This document shows positions 44,356 to 51,639 of a stretch of 64,000 bases of DNA, piece by piece. Position 1 is the first letter of the stretch; each line of letters opens with the position of its first letter. Source of the DNA: Flavobacterium araucananum (GTDB lineage: Bacteria > Bacteroidota > Bacteroidia > Flavobacteriales > Flavobacteriaceae). The notes beneath the pieces were generated by a model. It saw only the letters and a program-made list of their open reading frames with translations. It did no database searches and was not told the origin of the DNA. The stretch lies in the NCBI RefSeq assembly GCF_002222055.1, contig NZ_MUGS01000007.1:62001-126000 (forward strand), read 5' to 3'. Both the position numbers and the translations under genes were made by a program.

Positions 44356-45087
44356 TTATTTATTTCTTCCTTTTTCAGTTGGATACAAGGACTGTACTAC
44401 ATCACTTTGCCAAAATGCTTTTGTTGTTATATCCAGACAAGTTAGCTTGCCGTAAAAACCTGCTCCGGTATCTATATTCCAGACATTGCAACCCTGCATT
44501 GGGCTATCGCTATCATAATGAAGCGTTGGTGTATGACCAATATAAATTTCATTAAAGAGCAATAATCTTTTAGGATATAAAAGCGAATCTTTTTTAATCC
44601 TGTTGTCCATTGTCAAAGCCATTTCCCACAAAGTCCTGTCCCAGGAAAAATTACTTACATAATGCTCCTTTGCCGGACCATGCATTGACGAAAAACCAGC
44701 GTGAATAAACAAATTATTATGTTCATCTACAAAATAATCTTTCATATTGGCAAAAAAATCAAGATGTTTCTCTTTGTGCAATTCATCCAGATTCTGATAA
44801 CTTTCTATCGTTGATTTTCCTCCATGCAAAAACCAAACATCATTAATGACACCATTCGTCAGCCATTCGTGACACCAAACATCATGATTTCCTCTTATAA
44901 AAACGCATTCTTGACTTTGTGATAATCCGATCAAAAAATCAATAACCTGAGCTGATTCTCCCCAGCCATCGACATAATCTCCAAGAAAAATAAGCCTGTC
45001 CTTTTCTGTTGCTTGTACTTTCTCCAACAACTGAACTAAAGCTTTTAAACCTCCGTGGATATCTCCAATGACTAATGTTCGTTTCAT
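44356..45087 (-). CDS. Calcineurin-like metallophosphatase
   Basis: 243 residues with the full metallophosphoesterase set: [37 protein letters not shown], and later IHAGFS and YIGHTPT. This subfamily (PrpE/ApaH-like) includes protein and dinucleotide phosphatases. Its ATG overlaps the kptA stop by four bases (ATGA), a sign of coupled translation. A role on ADP-ribose cyclic phosphate or a related nucleotide made by KptA is an inference from this linkage. Confidence 0.88.
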   Translation of the reverse strand: MKRTLVIGDIHGGLKALVQLLEKVQATEKDRLIFLGDYVDGWGESAQVIDFLIGLSQSQECVFIRGNHDVWCHEWLTNGVINDVWFLHGGKSTIESYQNLDELHKEKHLDFFANMKDYFVDEHNNLFIHAGFSSMHGPAKEHYVSNFSWDRTLWEMALTMDNRIKKDSLLYPKRLLLFNEIYIGHTPTLHYDSDSPMQGCNVWNIDTGAGFYGKLTCLDITTKAFWQSDVVQSLYPTEKGRNK

Positions 45088-45632
45088 GATTTAAATTCGA
45101 TGTATTTTGACGGAACCTCATCTGTTAACCAAACATTGTTTTCTGACAAATAAAACTTGAATCCGTCTTTAAACATTTGTCCGCTCCTAACGGTCAGGAT
45201 TTGAGGAACTCCTCTTCTGCCTCCTACTTTTGTAGCCGTTTCAAGATCTTTGGAAAGATGCACATGCTGACGACTCATTTTTTGAAGTCCTTATTTTTTA
45301 ATATTTTCTAAAAATTTTGCAACAGTACCGTGATATAAAAACTCCAAAGGCTCTGTTTCATTCAGGTTTAACTCTACCGAAATTGAATGCCCCTGGCTCG
45401 CCCTGATTTTAGTTTTATCTTCATTAAAGGCAAAACGTTTTTTATCGTTGTTTTCTACCACATAATCCAGAAGTTCTGCATTTAATGTATTCCCTCTTTT
45501 GGAGCATTTTTGCATCAGTTCTTCTACATCTGCCCAACCGTTTTCGTCTAATTTTAATCCTATTTTTTCCGGCGAATGTCTGAGGATCAAACTCAAAAAT
45601 TTGCTTACGTCTTTTGCTATTTTCTCATTCAT
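45084..45632 (-). pseudogene. kptA: RNA 2'-phosphotransferase (KptA/Tpt1), interrupted by an in-frame TAA
   Basis: The start is at 45632 and the frame stops at TAA 45291-45293, but the same frame then continues [13 protein letters not shown] and on to TGA at 45084. A whole KptA would be about 182 residues, the family's normal length. The first part has the ILRHSPEKIGL Arg-His pair (18-19) and IRASQGHS; the second part has [19 protein letters not shown] and VWLTDEVP. The enzyme transfers an RNA 2'-phosphate to NAD, giving ADP-ribose cyclic phosphate and nicotinamide. The TAA sits where relatives have Glu or Gln, so one base change could explain it. Either a nonsense mutation, a sequencing error, or restart at ATG 45278 is possible. 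Confidence 0.88.
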
Positions 45633-45748
45633 GATTTCTCTGAGATTTTCAATTTCTTATTCCGTTCTTCATATTGAGCCATAAAGTGATAACCTGATTT
45701 TGGCCATACTGCTATTTGCTCATCGTATTTTTTTAATTCTATTTTCAT
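45629..45748 (-). CDS. Small ORF (39 residues) overlapping the kptA start
   Basis: Reads MKIELKKYDEQIAVWPKSG and on to a TGA that overlaps the kptA ATG by four bases, the same junction as between kptA and the phosphatase gene. That overlap and the ordinary amino-acid composition suggest a translated frame. I do not recognise it; it could be the surviving N-terminus of a longer gene. Confidence 0.45.
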   Translation of the reverse strand: MKIELKKYDEQIAVWPKSGYHFMAQYEERNKKLKISEKS

Positions 45749-45855
45749 TGTATTTTGTACACAATATCTTCATTGTGTTATTTAATTTTAATTGTATCTG
45801 AGTTAGATTTTATTTTGCTAATCCCAAAGGGATAACAATTTATAGAAAATTTCAT

Positions 45856-46383
45856 TTATTTCAATTCGTCCCTAACCTCCATTAAAGCAAAACCTAACAA
45901 ATTCAAGCCTTTCCATTTGGTCGGATTCAAAACATCTTTGTGATCACCAGCCATTCCTATTCCCCAAATTGGGTCAACGGGGCTTGCTTCGACTATAACT
46001 CTGTCGCTGGTATTGAGCAAAAATGTTTTTAAATCTGCGTTTTGACTGAATTTATGATAATTGCCTTGTTTTACAATTTCGTATCTGGCGGCTGACCAAA
46101 GTTTATCATCATAATTTTTGACTTCACGTCCTAACTTTTTGACATCGGCAGGAGAATTTGCTTTAATGATTTTTGCCCAAACAACATCATCGTTAAACAA
46201 TTCAGCCTTCTTCGCCATCATCCAGTGTTCAGCGGTTTTGTAAGTCACTTTATCGACTTCAAAAGAACTTAACCACCACTGGCTAAAACAGGTTTTAGAG
46301 ATGCTGCCGTCTTTATTGGGTTGGTGTCCCCAGAAAAATAAAAATTTACTTTCGGGAGTTATATTTTCTATATTATATTTCAT
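45856..46383 (-). CDS. NADAR family protein (YbiA/RibX-like)
   Basis: 175 residues with the family's signatures in order: FLFFWGHQP, CFSQWWLSSF, YKTAEHWMMAKKAELF, GREVKNYDDKLWSAARYEIV, GNYHKFSQNADLK, IVEASPVDPIWGIGMA and NPTKWKGLNLLGFALMEVR. NADAR proteins are N-glycosidases; members act on riboflavin intermediates or on ADP-ribosylated substrates. Lying eight bases after the PurA-like gene, in a cluster with KptA and NadV, it more likely acts on an ADP-ribose compound. That substrate is an inference. Confidence 0.9.
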   Translation of the reverse strand: MKYNIENITPESKFLFFWGHQPNKDGSISKTCFSQWWLSSFEVDKVTYKTAEHWMMAKKAELFNDDVVWAKIIKANSPADVKKLGREVKNYDDKLWSAARYEIVKQGNYHKFSQNADLKTFLLNTSDRVIVEASPVDPIWGIGMAGDHKDVLNPTKWKGLNLLGFALMEVRDELK

Positions 46384-46391
46384 TTTTTGTG

Positions 46392-47474
46392 TTATTGAAA
46401 CAAAGAAGTTATCTGTTTAAAATCTTTAGAATCGGGTGAAAATGATCCGTAGATTTCAGCAAACTCCGTTGTTAGATTCTCCAATTCATAATCCTTATCG
46501 ATCTGATCCATACAGGTTACGACCAGATTTCTTTTGGCGTTCAAACTGTAAGCTGCATCTAGTTTTAGACTATAATTTAAAAGATCATAATCGAGATCTC
46601 CTGTTCTAAATTCTCTTTGAAAATCATTATAGACACAAGTCTCTTCTTCGTTATTTTTTAATTGTAGTTCTCTTTCGTTACTCATCCATCCGCTGCCGTG
46701 TCTTGTTGCATAACTTCTGGTAACATAATACATTTCGATATTTTCTATTTGCAATTTTTCGCAAATTTCGTATGCATTTTTTGATGTTGTATTCGCATAC
46801 GTAACATTTGGGAAAACGCCGTGATCCATGTCGAGTAAGATACCCTGACTACCTTCGAAAATAAGGTTCGAATACTTTTTTAAAAAGCTGTAATCGCTAA
46901 TGTTCCACTTCATCTCCTCTACAACTTCAAGGAAATGATTAACCTGATCGTCGATTTCACTTTCATTTAGAAAACCATAATAATAGGCTATCTTTTCTAG
47001 TTTCTCGAGAAGCATTTGGCGAGGTGCAATCAAATCTATGGCAAATAATTTGTACGGGCCTTCATTTCGTTTCATTGTGGCACCCACTCCTTTACCGCAA
47101 GTTCCGTGATCCAGGTTTCTAACATTGTTTCTGTTTTGCCAAACATCAAAAGGTGTTGTAACCTTTGCCAAAGGATGAATATGAAGGTCTGTATTTCCGC
47201 CTATTTCTTCGAGTTCTTTTTTTTCATTGTATAAAAAAACAGGATGAATCGTGCAATGCTCACTATAGTAAGAAGGCAAACCTCGAAGTGCACCACTGGC
47301 AAAACTCGAATGAACGTGCTTTTTATCGCCAATCATGACCGTGTGTGCGGCTTGTTGTCCTCCTGAAAACCGAATAACTATAGATTCAGGATTTTGCTTT
47401 GCCAGAAAATCTGTCGTAATTCCTTTTCCTTCATCACCAAATCCTAAACCTATAACTATTTGAGCTGTTTTCAT
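46392..47474 (-). CDS. Divergent adenylosuccinate-synthetase-like protein
   Basis: 360 residues against about 420-430 for PurA. The P-loop region GLGFGDEGKG retains the catalytic Asp (14), and SGGQQAAHTV retains the catalytic His (44), but the usual GGNNAGHT is changed. FEGSQGILLDMDHGVFPNVT and SYATRHGSGW are well conserved. The aspartate and IMP-binding TTGRRRR loop is absent: the sequence jumps from QREFR to TGDLDYDLLNYSLKLD. The guanine-binding TKLD reads TCMD, and the C-terminal STGPDR region reads SFSPDS. It is unlikely to be housekeeping PurA; a different amine or nucleotide substrate is plausible but unknown. Confidence 0.85.
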   Translation of the reverse strand: MKTAQIVIGLGFGDEGKGITTDFLAKQNPESIVIRFSGGQQAAHTVMIGDKKHVHSSFASGALRGLPSYYSEHCTIHPVFLYNEKKELEEIGGNTDLHIHPLAKVTTPFDVWQNRNNVRNLDHGTCGKGVGATMKRNEGPYKLFAIDLIAPRQMLLEKLEKIAYYYGFLNESEIDDQVNHFLEVVEEMKWNISDYSFLKKYSNLIFEGSQGILLDMDHGVFPNVTYANTTSKNAYEICEKLQIENIEMYYVTRSYATRHGSGWMSNERELQLKNNEEETCVYNDFQREFRTGDLDYDLLNYSLKLDAAYSLNAKRNLVVTCMDQIDKDYELENLTTEFAEIYGSFSPDSKDFKQITSLFQ

Positions 47475-47501
47475 TTTATAAAATGTTGTGCAATTATTTT
47501 A

Positions 47502-47602
47502 AACACATAGAATCATAGACTTTCAAAAACTTAAAAAAGGCGTTTCACTAGTTTCTTTTTATTTTCTTTTATTCACAAACAAAAACTATGTTTCTATGTG
47601 TT
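47502..47602. repeat. MITE-like inverted repeat, CACATAGA family, copy 2
   Basis: Ends AACACATAGAATCATAG and CTATGTTTCTATGTGTT flank CTTAAAAAAGGCGTTTCAC. It lies between the vWA gene and the PurA-like gene, inside the cluster. Confidence 0.8.
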
Positions 47603-47606
47603 TAAC

Positions 47607-48482
47607 CTAAAGCATTTGTATATTATCTAAACCTGTATCATTTGTATTAGAAACTGGTATTGTTCCTAATCCTGTACCAGAATTTTTATGTTTATTACAA
47701 ATTATTTTCTTGATTACATTGGGGATTTCTCTGTGATCTTCTATAGACAAACAATTTTCTCCAAGCAATTCTTTCCAGGCAACATTTGCCCGTACTGCCT
47801 GATCAGAATGCAATACGCTAATATGATATACTTCATAACGTTTTTGTGCTTCTTTTAATAATTCAAGATGGGTATAGGTTTGCTGTCCTGAACCCATAAT
47901 TTCTTTTATGGCAGATGCCGGAAGTGTTTCCAGATTAGGCTCATCGCCTACGGTAAACAATAATCCTTTCTGATTTCTTTTTTCGAAAGCATCTGTTTTG
48001 GTATGAAAAGCGGCAAAATACCACGCCAGAAGATAACTCTCGCCTGCATTTCCTCCTCCGCCAGATTCTATATAAGTTCTGGTGAGCCACATATCAAGCT
48101 CCTGATCTCCGGATTCAAATTGACCTACCTGCAACGGAAATCTGTCACATTCATGATCACCAATCCCTAAAAATAAAAGAGCAGGATCAGGAACTCCACC
48201 CTGAATAATTCCTCCCATTAATTTAGGCAATCCTTCTTTGATTAATTCATGCGGTATGTGTCCCATACTTCCGGTAACATCCAATCCCAGAATAATTGGA
48301 ACTGTATTTGGGTGAACCGCTGAATCTCTTGCTTCTCTAAACGTAATGCCGTTTGGGTTCATAGATTCATGTGCCGCTCCTATTCTATTTTGAATAAAAA
48401 TGTCACTTGCAGATTTCGATGCGTATCCTGCTTTTTTTGCTCTGTCATCGCGAGCGCCTAAGTCATATCTTGTACCTCCCAT
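47607..48482 (-). CDS. von Willebrand A domain protein of the NAD cluster
   Basis: 291 residues, no signal or membrane segment. The start MGGTRYDLGARDDRAKKAG is basic and unlike ordinary vWA proteins. A MIDAS-type ILGLDVTGSMG follows (Asp near 68), then FLGIGDHECDRFPLQ, ESGGGGNAGESYLLAWYFAA and LLFTVGDEPN. Such cytoplasmic vWA proteins often act as scaffolds. It starts two bases after the coiled-coil gene's stop, so the two are translated together. Its role in the cluster is unknown. Confidence 0.75.
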   Translation of the reverse strand: MGGTRYDLGARDDRAKKAGYASKSASDIFIQNRIGAAHESMNPNGITFREARDSAVHPNTVPIILGLDVTGSMGHIPHELIKEGLPKLMGGIIQGGVPDPALLFLGIGDHECDRFPLQVGQFESGDQELDMWLTRTYIESGGGGNAGESYLLAWYFAAFHTKTDAFEKRNQKGLLFTVGDEPNLETLPASAIKEIMGSGQQTYTHLELLKEAQKRYEVYHISVLHSDQAVRANVAWKELLGENCLSIEDHREIPNVIKKIICNKHKNSGTGLGTIPVSNTNDTGLDNIQML

Positions 48483-48484
48483 AA

Positions 48485-48820
48485 CTAAAATGTTTTACCA
48501 AATAAATATTCAAATCTCTTTTTTGTCACTTCAAACTGAATGTTTAAATTTCTTATCGTTAGCGACAACTCCATATCTCTTTGCACAAATGATTCCGGTT
48601 GAAAATCAACAAAAGTCAAACTGTTTTTATCCAGCGGGCTAATATCAATAAGCCCTTCCTGCTCTCTTTCTAATCTTTTTATTTTTAACTCAATATCTTC
48701 AACACGGCGTCTGTAAATTAACTCCGAATCTTCGCCAATTGTTTTGGCTCTGTCTTCTCTAATCTGATCATTGTTTCTTTTTAAAGACTCAATAAATCTT
48801 GGCTTTAAATCATCACTCAT
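48485..48820 (-). CDS. Coiled-coil protein paired with the vWA gene
   Basis: 111 residues, highly charged. Segments RRRVEDIELKIKRLEREQEG and MELSLTIRNLNIQFEVTKKR have heptad spacing consistent with coiled coil. No family is recognised. It is coupled to the vWA gene (two-base gap) and lies 102 bp after the PRPP synthetase gene; that gap carries words similar to the GGCTGAGC...GACGAAG repeats. Confidence 0.6.
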   Translation of the reverse strand: MSDDLKPRFIESLKRNNDQIREDRAKTIGEDSELIYRRRVEDIELKIKRLEREQEGLIDISPLDKNSLTFVDFQPESFVQRDMELSLTIRNLNIQFEVTKKRFEYLFGKTF

Positions 48821-48922
48821 TGTTTTTTGGTTTATTGTTAATAGTCTGCTTTTGTTTACTTCGTCTGCGCTGCTCAGCCTCCAGTCAGGTTTAAAGTTCT
48901 TAGCAATAACCTGAATCCTGTT

Positions 48923-49756
48923 TTAGACCAATTGATCTAATTTGATTACTTCGACACTTTGTCCTTCGAAATCTTTTACTGAATTGGTTGTGAATATTTT
49001 GTCGAAACAATTTAAAACTTCAAAACCTTTGTTGAAGATTCCGTGGCTTACTGCCAGGTATAATTTTCCTGAATTTTTCTTTTTCAATTCTTCTGCCAGT
49101 CCCACAAAAGTTCCGCCACCATCGCAAATATCGTCCACGATTAAACAATCTATTCCGTTTAGGTCGTCTTCATAGACTTTAAAACCAGACAATTTTCCGG
49201 TTTTTACGTCACGGCTTTTGCTGCATTCCACCACATCAACACCACCTAAAAATTCAGAAACTTTGTAGATTTTCTTCAAAGCACCACCATCAGGAGAAAT
49301 TAATTTTACGTTTTCACCAATTACTTTTAGAACTTCCTGAATAAAAGTATGATTGGGGATCACTTCGCAATTGTTTACCAATGCCGGAGTTACTTCAGAA
49401 TGTGCATCAAATACAGAAACCTTATTTAATTGAAGCGTATTAATAATATCTGCATATACTTTGACAGACAAAGATTCTCCTTTTATCATGACACGATCTT
49501 GTCTTGCTGCCGGGAAATACGGAATAAACAAATCGATAATTTTAACATCCATTCTGCGTAAAGCATCAACAGTAATACACAATAATCCTAAATCATTGAA
49601 TGAATTTAATCGGTGTGTGATTGTTACTTTCTGATTGTGATCAAAATCAGGATTGATTTTAATGTGTGGTTCTCCTCCTGAAAATGTAAAACTTTGAAAT
49701 TTGATTTCTTCCTGATTAAGAAACGGAGCGAATTTTGGGTCTAGGTTAAGTATCAT
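48923..49756 (-). CDS. prs: Divergent ribose-phosphate pyrophosphokinase
   Basis: 277 residues from ATG 49756 (MILNLDPKFAPFLNQ); the longer frame runs into the promoter and operators and is rejected. Housekeeping Prs has about 310 residues. Conserved pieces are IPYFPAARQDRV, FDAHSEVTPALV, LISPDGGALKKI, the catalytic flexible-loop analogue CSKSRDVKTGKLSG, and the PRPP loop IVDDICDGGGTF in place of DDMIDTGGT. It should make PRPP, or a pyrophosphorylated relative, for NadV. The gene begins a probable operon controlled by the regulator upstream. Confidence 0.88.
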   Translation of the reverse strand: MILNLDPKFAPFLNQEEIKFQSFTFSGGEPHIKINPDFDHNQKVTITHRLNSFNDLGLLCITVDALRRMDVKIIDLFIPYFPAARQDRVMIKGESLSVKVYADIINTLQLNKVSVFDAHSEVTPALVNNCEVIPNHTFIQEVLKVIGENVKLISPDGGALKKIYKVSEFLGGVDVVECSKSRDVKTGKLSGFKVYEDDLNGIDCLIVDDICDGGGTFVGLAEELKKKNSGKLYLAVSHGIFNKGFEVLNCFDKIFTTNSVKDFEGQSVEVIKLDQLV

Positions 49757-49766
49757 AGTTTTTAAG

Positions 49767-49787
49767 TTTGCGTTAATTATACGCAAA
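49767..49787. promoter_or_regulatory. 21-bp inverted repeat, operator candidate 1
   Basis: TTTGCGT-N7-ACGCAAA, perfect arms. It overlaps the end of the prs -7 box and the expected transcription start, a position suited to repression. Predicted target of the NUDIX/winged-helix regulator encoded upstream. Confidence 0.75.
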
Positions 49788-49813
49788 TATAGATTAATAT
49801 TTTTATTAAACAA
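49784..49813 (-). promoter_or_regulatory. Promoter of prs (TTG-N19-TATATTTG)
   Basis: Read on the minus strand: TTG at 49813-49811, a 19-bp spacer and TATATTTG at 49791-49784, 28 bp before the start codon. A full match to the phylum consensus, flanked by the two operator candidates. Confidence 0.8.
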
Positions 49814-49818
49814 TTTAT

Positions 49819-49839
49819 TTTGTGTAAAAATTACGCAAA
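49819..49839. promoter_or_regulatory. 21-bp inverted repeat, operator candidate 2
   Basis: TTTGTGT-N7-ACGCAAA, the same arms as site 1 with one mismatch. It lies just upstream of the prs TTG and over the last three codons (including the stop) of the regulator gene. Its centre is 52 bp from the centre of site 1, about five helical turns. Confidence 0.7.
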
Positions 49840-50523
49840 CTTTATTTCAAAGTGAAAGCCATTCTTAATTAAATCACTGTAATTTAACTTATTAAACTTG
49901 AAAAGTTTGGCCGGCCTTCCGCTTTTTATAGGCGAAAAATGTTCTGTTTGATCTAAAAAGCCATAACTGAGAATCTTTTTTCTAAAGTTTCGCCTATCAA
50001 TTTCTTTTTCAAGAATGGTACAATAAAGGTTTTCAAGATCCGAGAATAAAAATTCTTCGGGAAGTAAATCAAAACCAATGGGTTCATAGGTAAGTTTAGA
50101 TTTTAACCTCGAAATTGCGGTTTCCAGTATTAAGTTATGATCAAATGCCAAAGACGGTATTTGATCTATTTTAAACCATTGCACTTTCTCGGCATCTGTA
50201 TCCGCTTTTATTTCAAGATTCGAAGCATCGACCAAAGCATAATAGGCAACCGAAATTACACGGTTTCTGGAATCTCTGTAAATATCATCACCAAAGGTGT
50301 AAAGTTGCTCCATAAAAGTCAACTTGACGTTGGTCTCTTCATGCAATTCTCTAATGACTGCATCGCTCAAAGATTCATCCTGTTTTACCAATCCGCCGGG
50401 TAATGCCCAATATTTATCGGCAGAACCAAACTTTTGCTCAATTAAGAGTACATATAAGTTGTTGTTTTTATATCCAAATACTATGGCATCAACAGCAATT
50501 CTAATATTTTGAAAATTTTCCAT
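49831..50523 (-). CDS. nrtR: NUDIX-domain transcriptional regulator (NrtR-like)
   Basis: 230 residues. The NUDIX domain shows YWALPGGLVKQDES with SDAVIRELHEETNV, matching the NUDIX box except for the Gly near its end (Asn here). The C-terminal ~80 residues (DRRNFRKKILSYGFLDQ, SGRPAKLFKFNK) form the winged helix typical of NrtR-type regulators, where the NUDIX part senses ADP-ribose or a related nucleotide. NrtR proteins repress NAD synthesis genes. Position directly before prs and two matching inverted repeats support this role here. Confidence 0.88.
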   Translation of the reverse strand: MENFQNIRIAVDAIVFGYKNNNLYVLLIEQKFGSADKYWALPGGLVKQDESLSDAVIRELHEETNVKLTFMEQLYTFGDDIYRDSRNRVISVAYYALVDASNLEIKADTDAEKVQWFKIDQIPSLAFDHNLILETAISRLKSKLTYEPIGFDLLPEEFLFSDLENLYCTILEKEIDRRNFRKKILSYGFLDQTEHFSPIKSGRPAKLFKFNKLNYSDLIKNGFHFEIKFA

Positions 50524-50535
50524 ACTTAAAAAGGT

Positions 50536-50622
50536 CTGCCACGAATTTCACTAATTTTCACTAATTTTTTATGTACAAAACGATTGAAATAATAATTCGC
50601 GGAAATTCGTGCAATTTGTGGC
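50536..50622. repeat. Inverted repeat of the CACGAATTTCAC word family
   Basis: CTGCCACGAATTTCACTAAT on the left is complemented by AATTCGCGGAAATTCGTGC and TTTGTGGC on the right, about 87 bp overall. Confidence 0.8.
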
Positions 50623-50648
50623 GAAAAAAATAAATCCTTTGCGATAAA

Positions 50649-51554
50649 CTACAATCTATTCCCTAAAAACAACTTTAATTCTTTAGCAATACTTTCAAAA
50701 AAAGAACTTGAAATATTGTTTTTACTGGTCAATAAATATACATATTCCTCCGGCACATGAAAACTATTCCAGAGCAATTGCAATTTGTTTTCCTTAATAT
50801 ACTTTCTCGCATTACAATTCCAGGTTATGGCTACTCCTGAATTTCTTGAAAGCAGTTCGAGCATTTCAGATTCTGACGGAATAATATAGTTAGGAACCAT
50901 CGAGGGTCTCTTTTTGCTAAATGCATGGAGCCAAAATATCTTTATATGCGAAATTCTGGCATCATGAGAATACCATTTTTGCTCGTTCAGCCATTGCTCG
51001 ATTGCTACAAAATTATCTGATTTTAATTTCTGACGAAAGTCTGTCGCGTCCAGCTGTATTGGCGCAACCATAATTAGCTTAATCTTTCCTACGATTTCAT
51101 AAATGGTATCAAACGTATCAAATCTTTTGGTTGTGATTGCAAAATCGAGCTTTTTAGCATCGACAAGGGCAAAAAGAGCATCATCGTCTGCAAAAGTAAA
51201 ATCAATAAAATCGAATTTGGAAATTAAAATACTTCCACAACTGTTGAATAAATCTTTTGAAACTCCTACAGAAATCAATCGGACTGAATCGTGCGCTTTT
51301 GCCCTAAATCCGCTTTCGACGTTTTCAAGACGATCCAGTGCATCAATAATTAAATTATTAAGTAACTTAGCGTATTCGGTTGGTTCGACACCTTTAGACT
51401 TTCTGTTGAATAATTTATATCCCACATGTGCTTCCAACATTGATATCTGTTGGCTTACAGCTGGTTGACTTATGAATAACTCTTTTGCTGCAATCGAAAA
51501 ATTTCCATTTTTATATACAGATTTAAAAGTTCTGTACCATTCAAGATTTACCAT
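50649..51554 (-). CDS. LysR family transcriptional regulator
   Basis: 301 residues from ATG 51554 (MVNLEWYRTFKSVYK); earlier in-frame starts run into the divergent promoter region. The N-terminal helix-turn-helix is clear (NFSIAAKELFISQPAVSQQIS, LFNRKSKGVEPTEYA). The effector domain follows with FTFADDDALFALVDAKKLDFAI. It is divergent from a DJ-1-like gene and a YqhD-like dehydrogenase; LysR proteins commonly control such a divergent neighbour. AACTAT-N13-ATAGTT (51560-51584) in the gap is a possible site. Confidence 0.9.
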   Translation of the reverse strand: MVNLEWYRTFKSVYKNGNFSIAAKELFISQPAVSQQISMLEAHVGYKLFNRKSKGVEPTEYAKLLNNLIIDALDRLENVESGFRAKAHDSVRLISVGVSKDLFNSCGSILISKFDFIDFTFADDDALFALVDAKKLDFAITTKRFDTFDTIYEIVGKIKLIMVAPIQLDATDFRQKLKSDNFVAIEQWLNEQKWYSHDARISHIKIFWLHAFSKKRPSMVPNYIIPSESEMLELLSRNSGVAITWNCNARKYIKENKLQLLWNSFHVPEEYVYLLTSKNNISSSFFESIAKELKLFLGNRL

Positions 51555-51639
51555 GGTATAACTATTTTTATAACAAACATAGTTTATTTTATTTTTACTG
51601 ATATCACTTAAGCCGTAAATTTGATCAAAATTTAAACTT

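Noticed and set aside
45084..45632. A frameshift in kptA
   Set aside because: The two parts lie in the same frame, separated by one TAA and four further codons, so a nonsense change explains it and no indel is needed.
46392..47474. Housekeeping purA
   Set aside because: The aspartate and IMP-binding loop is missing, the guanine motif is changed and the protein is too short.
46392..47474. Phage-type PurZ (2-aminoadenine synthesis)
   Set aside because: The catalytic Asp typical of PurA is kept, and no phage genes or other Z-base pathway genes are nearby.
42862..50523. A prophage-borne NAD reconstitution module
   Set aside because: There are no phage structural, integrase or replication genes, and the flanks are ordinary chromosomal genes.
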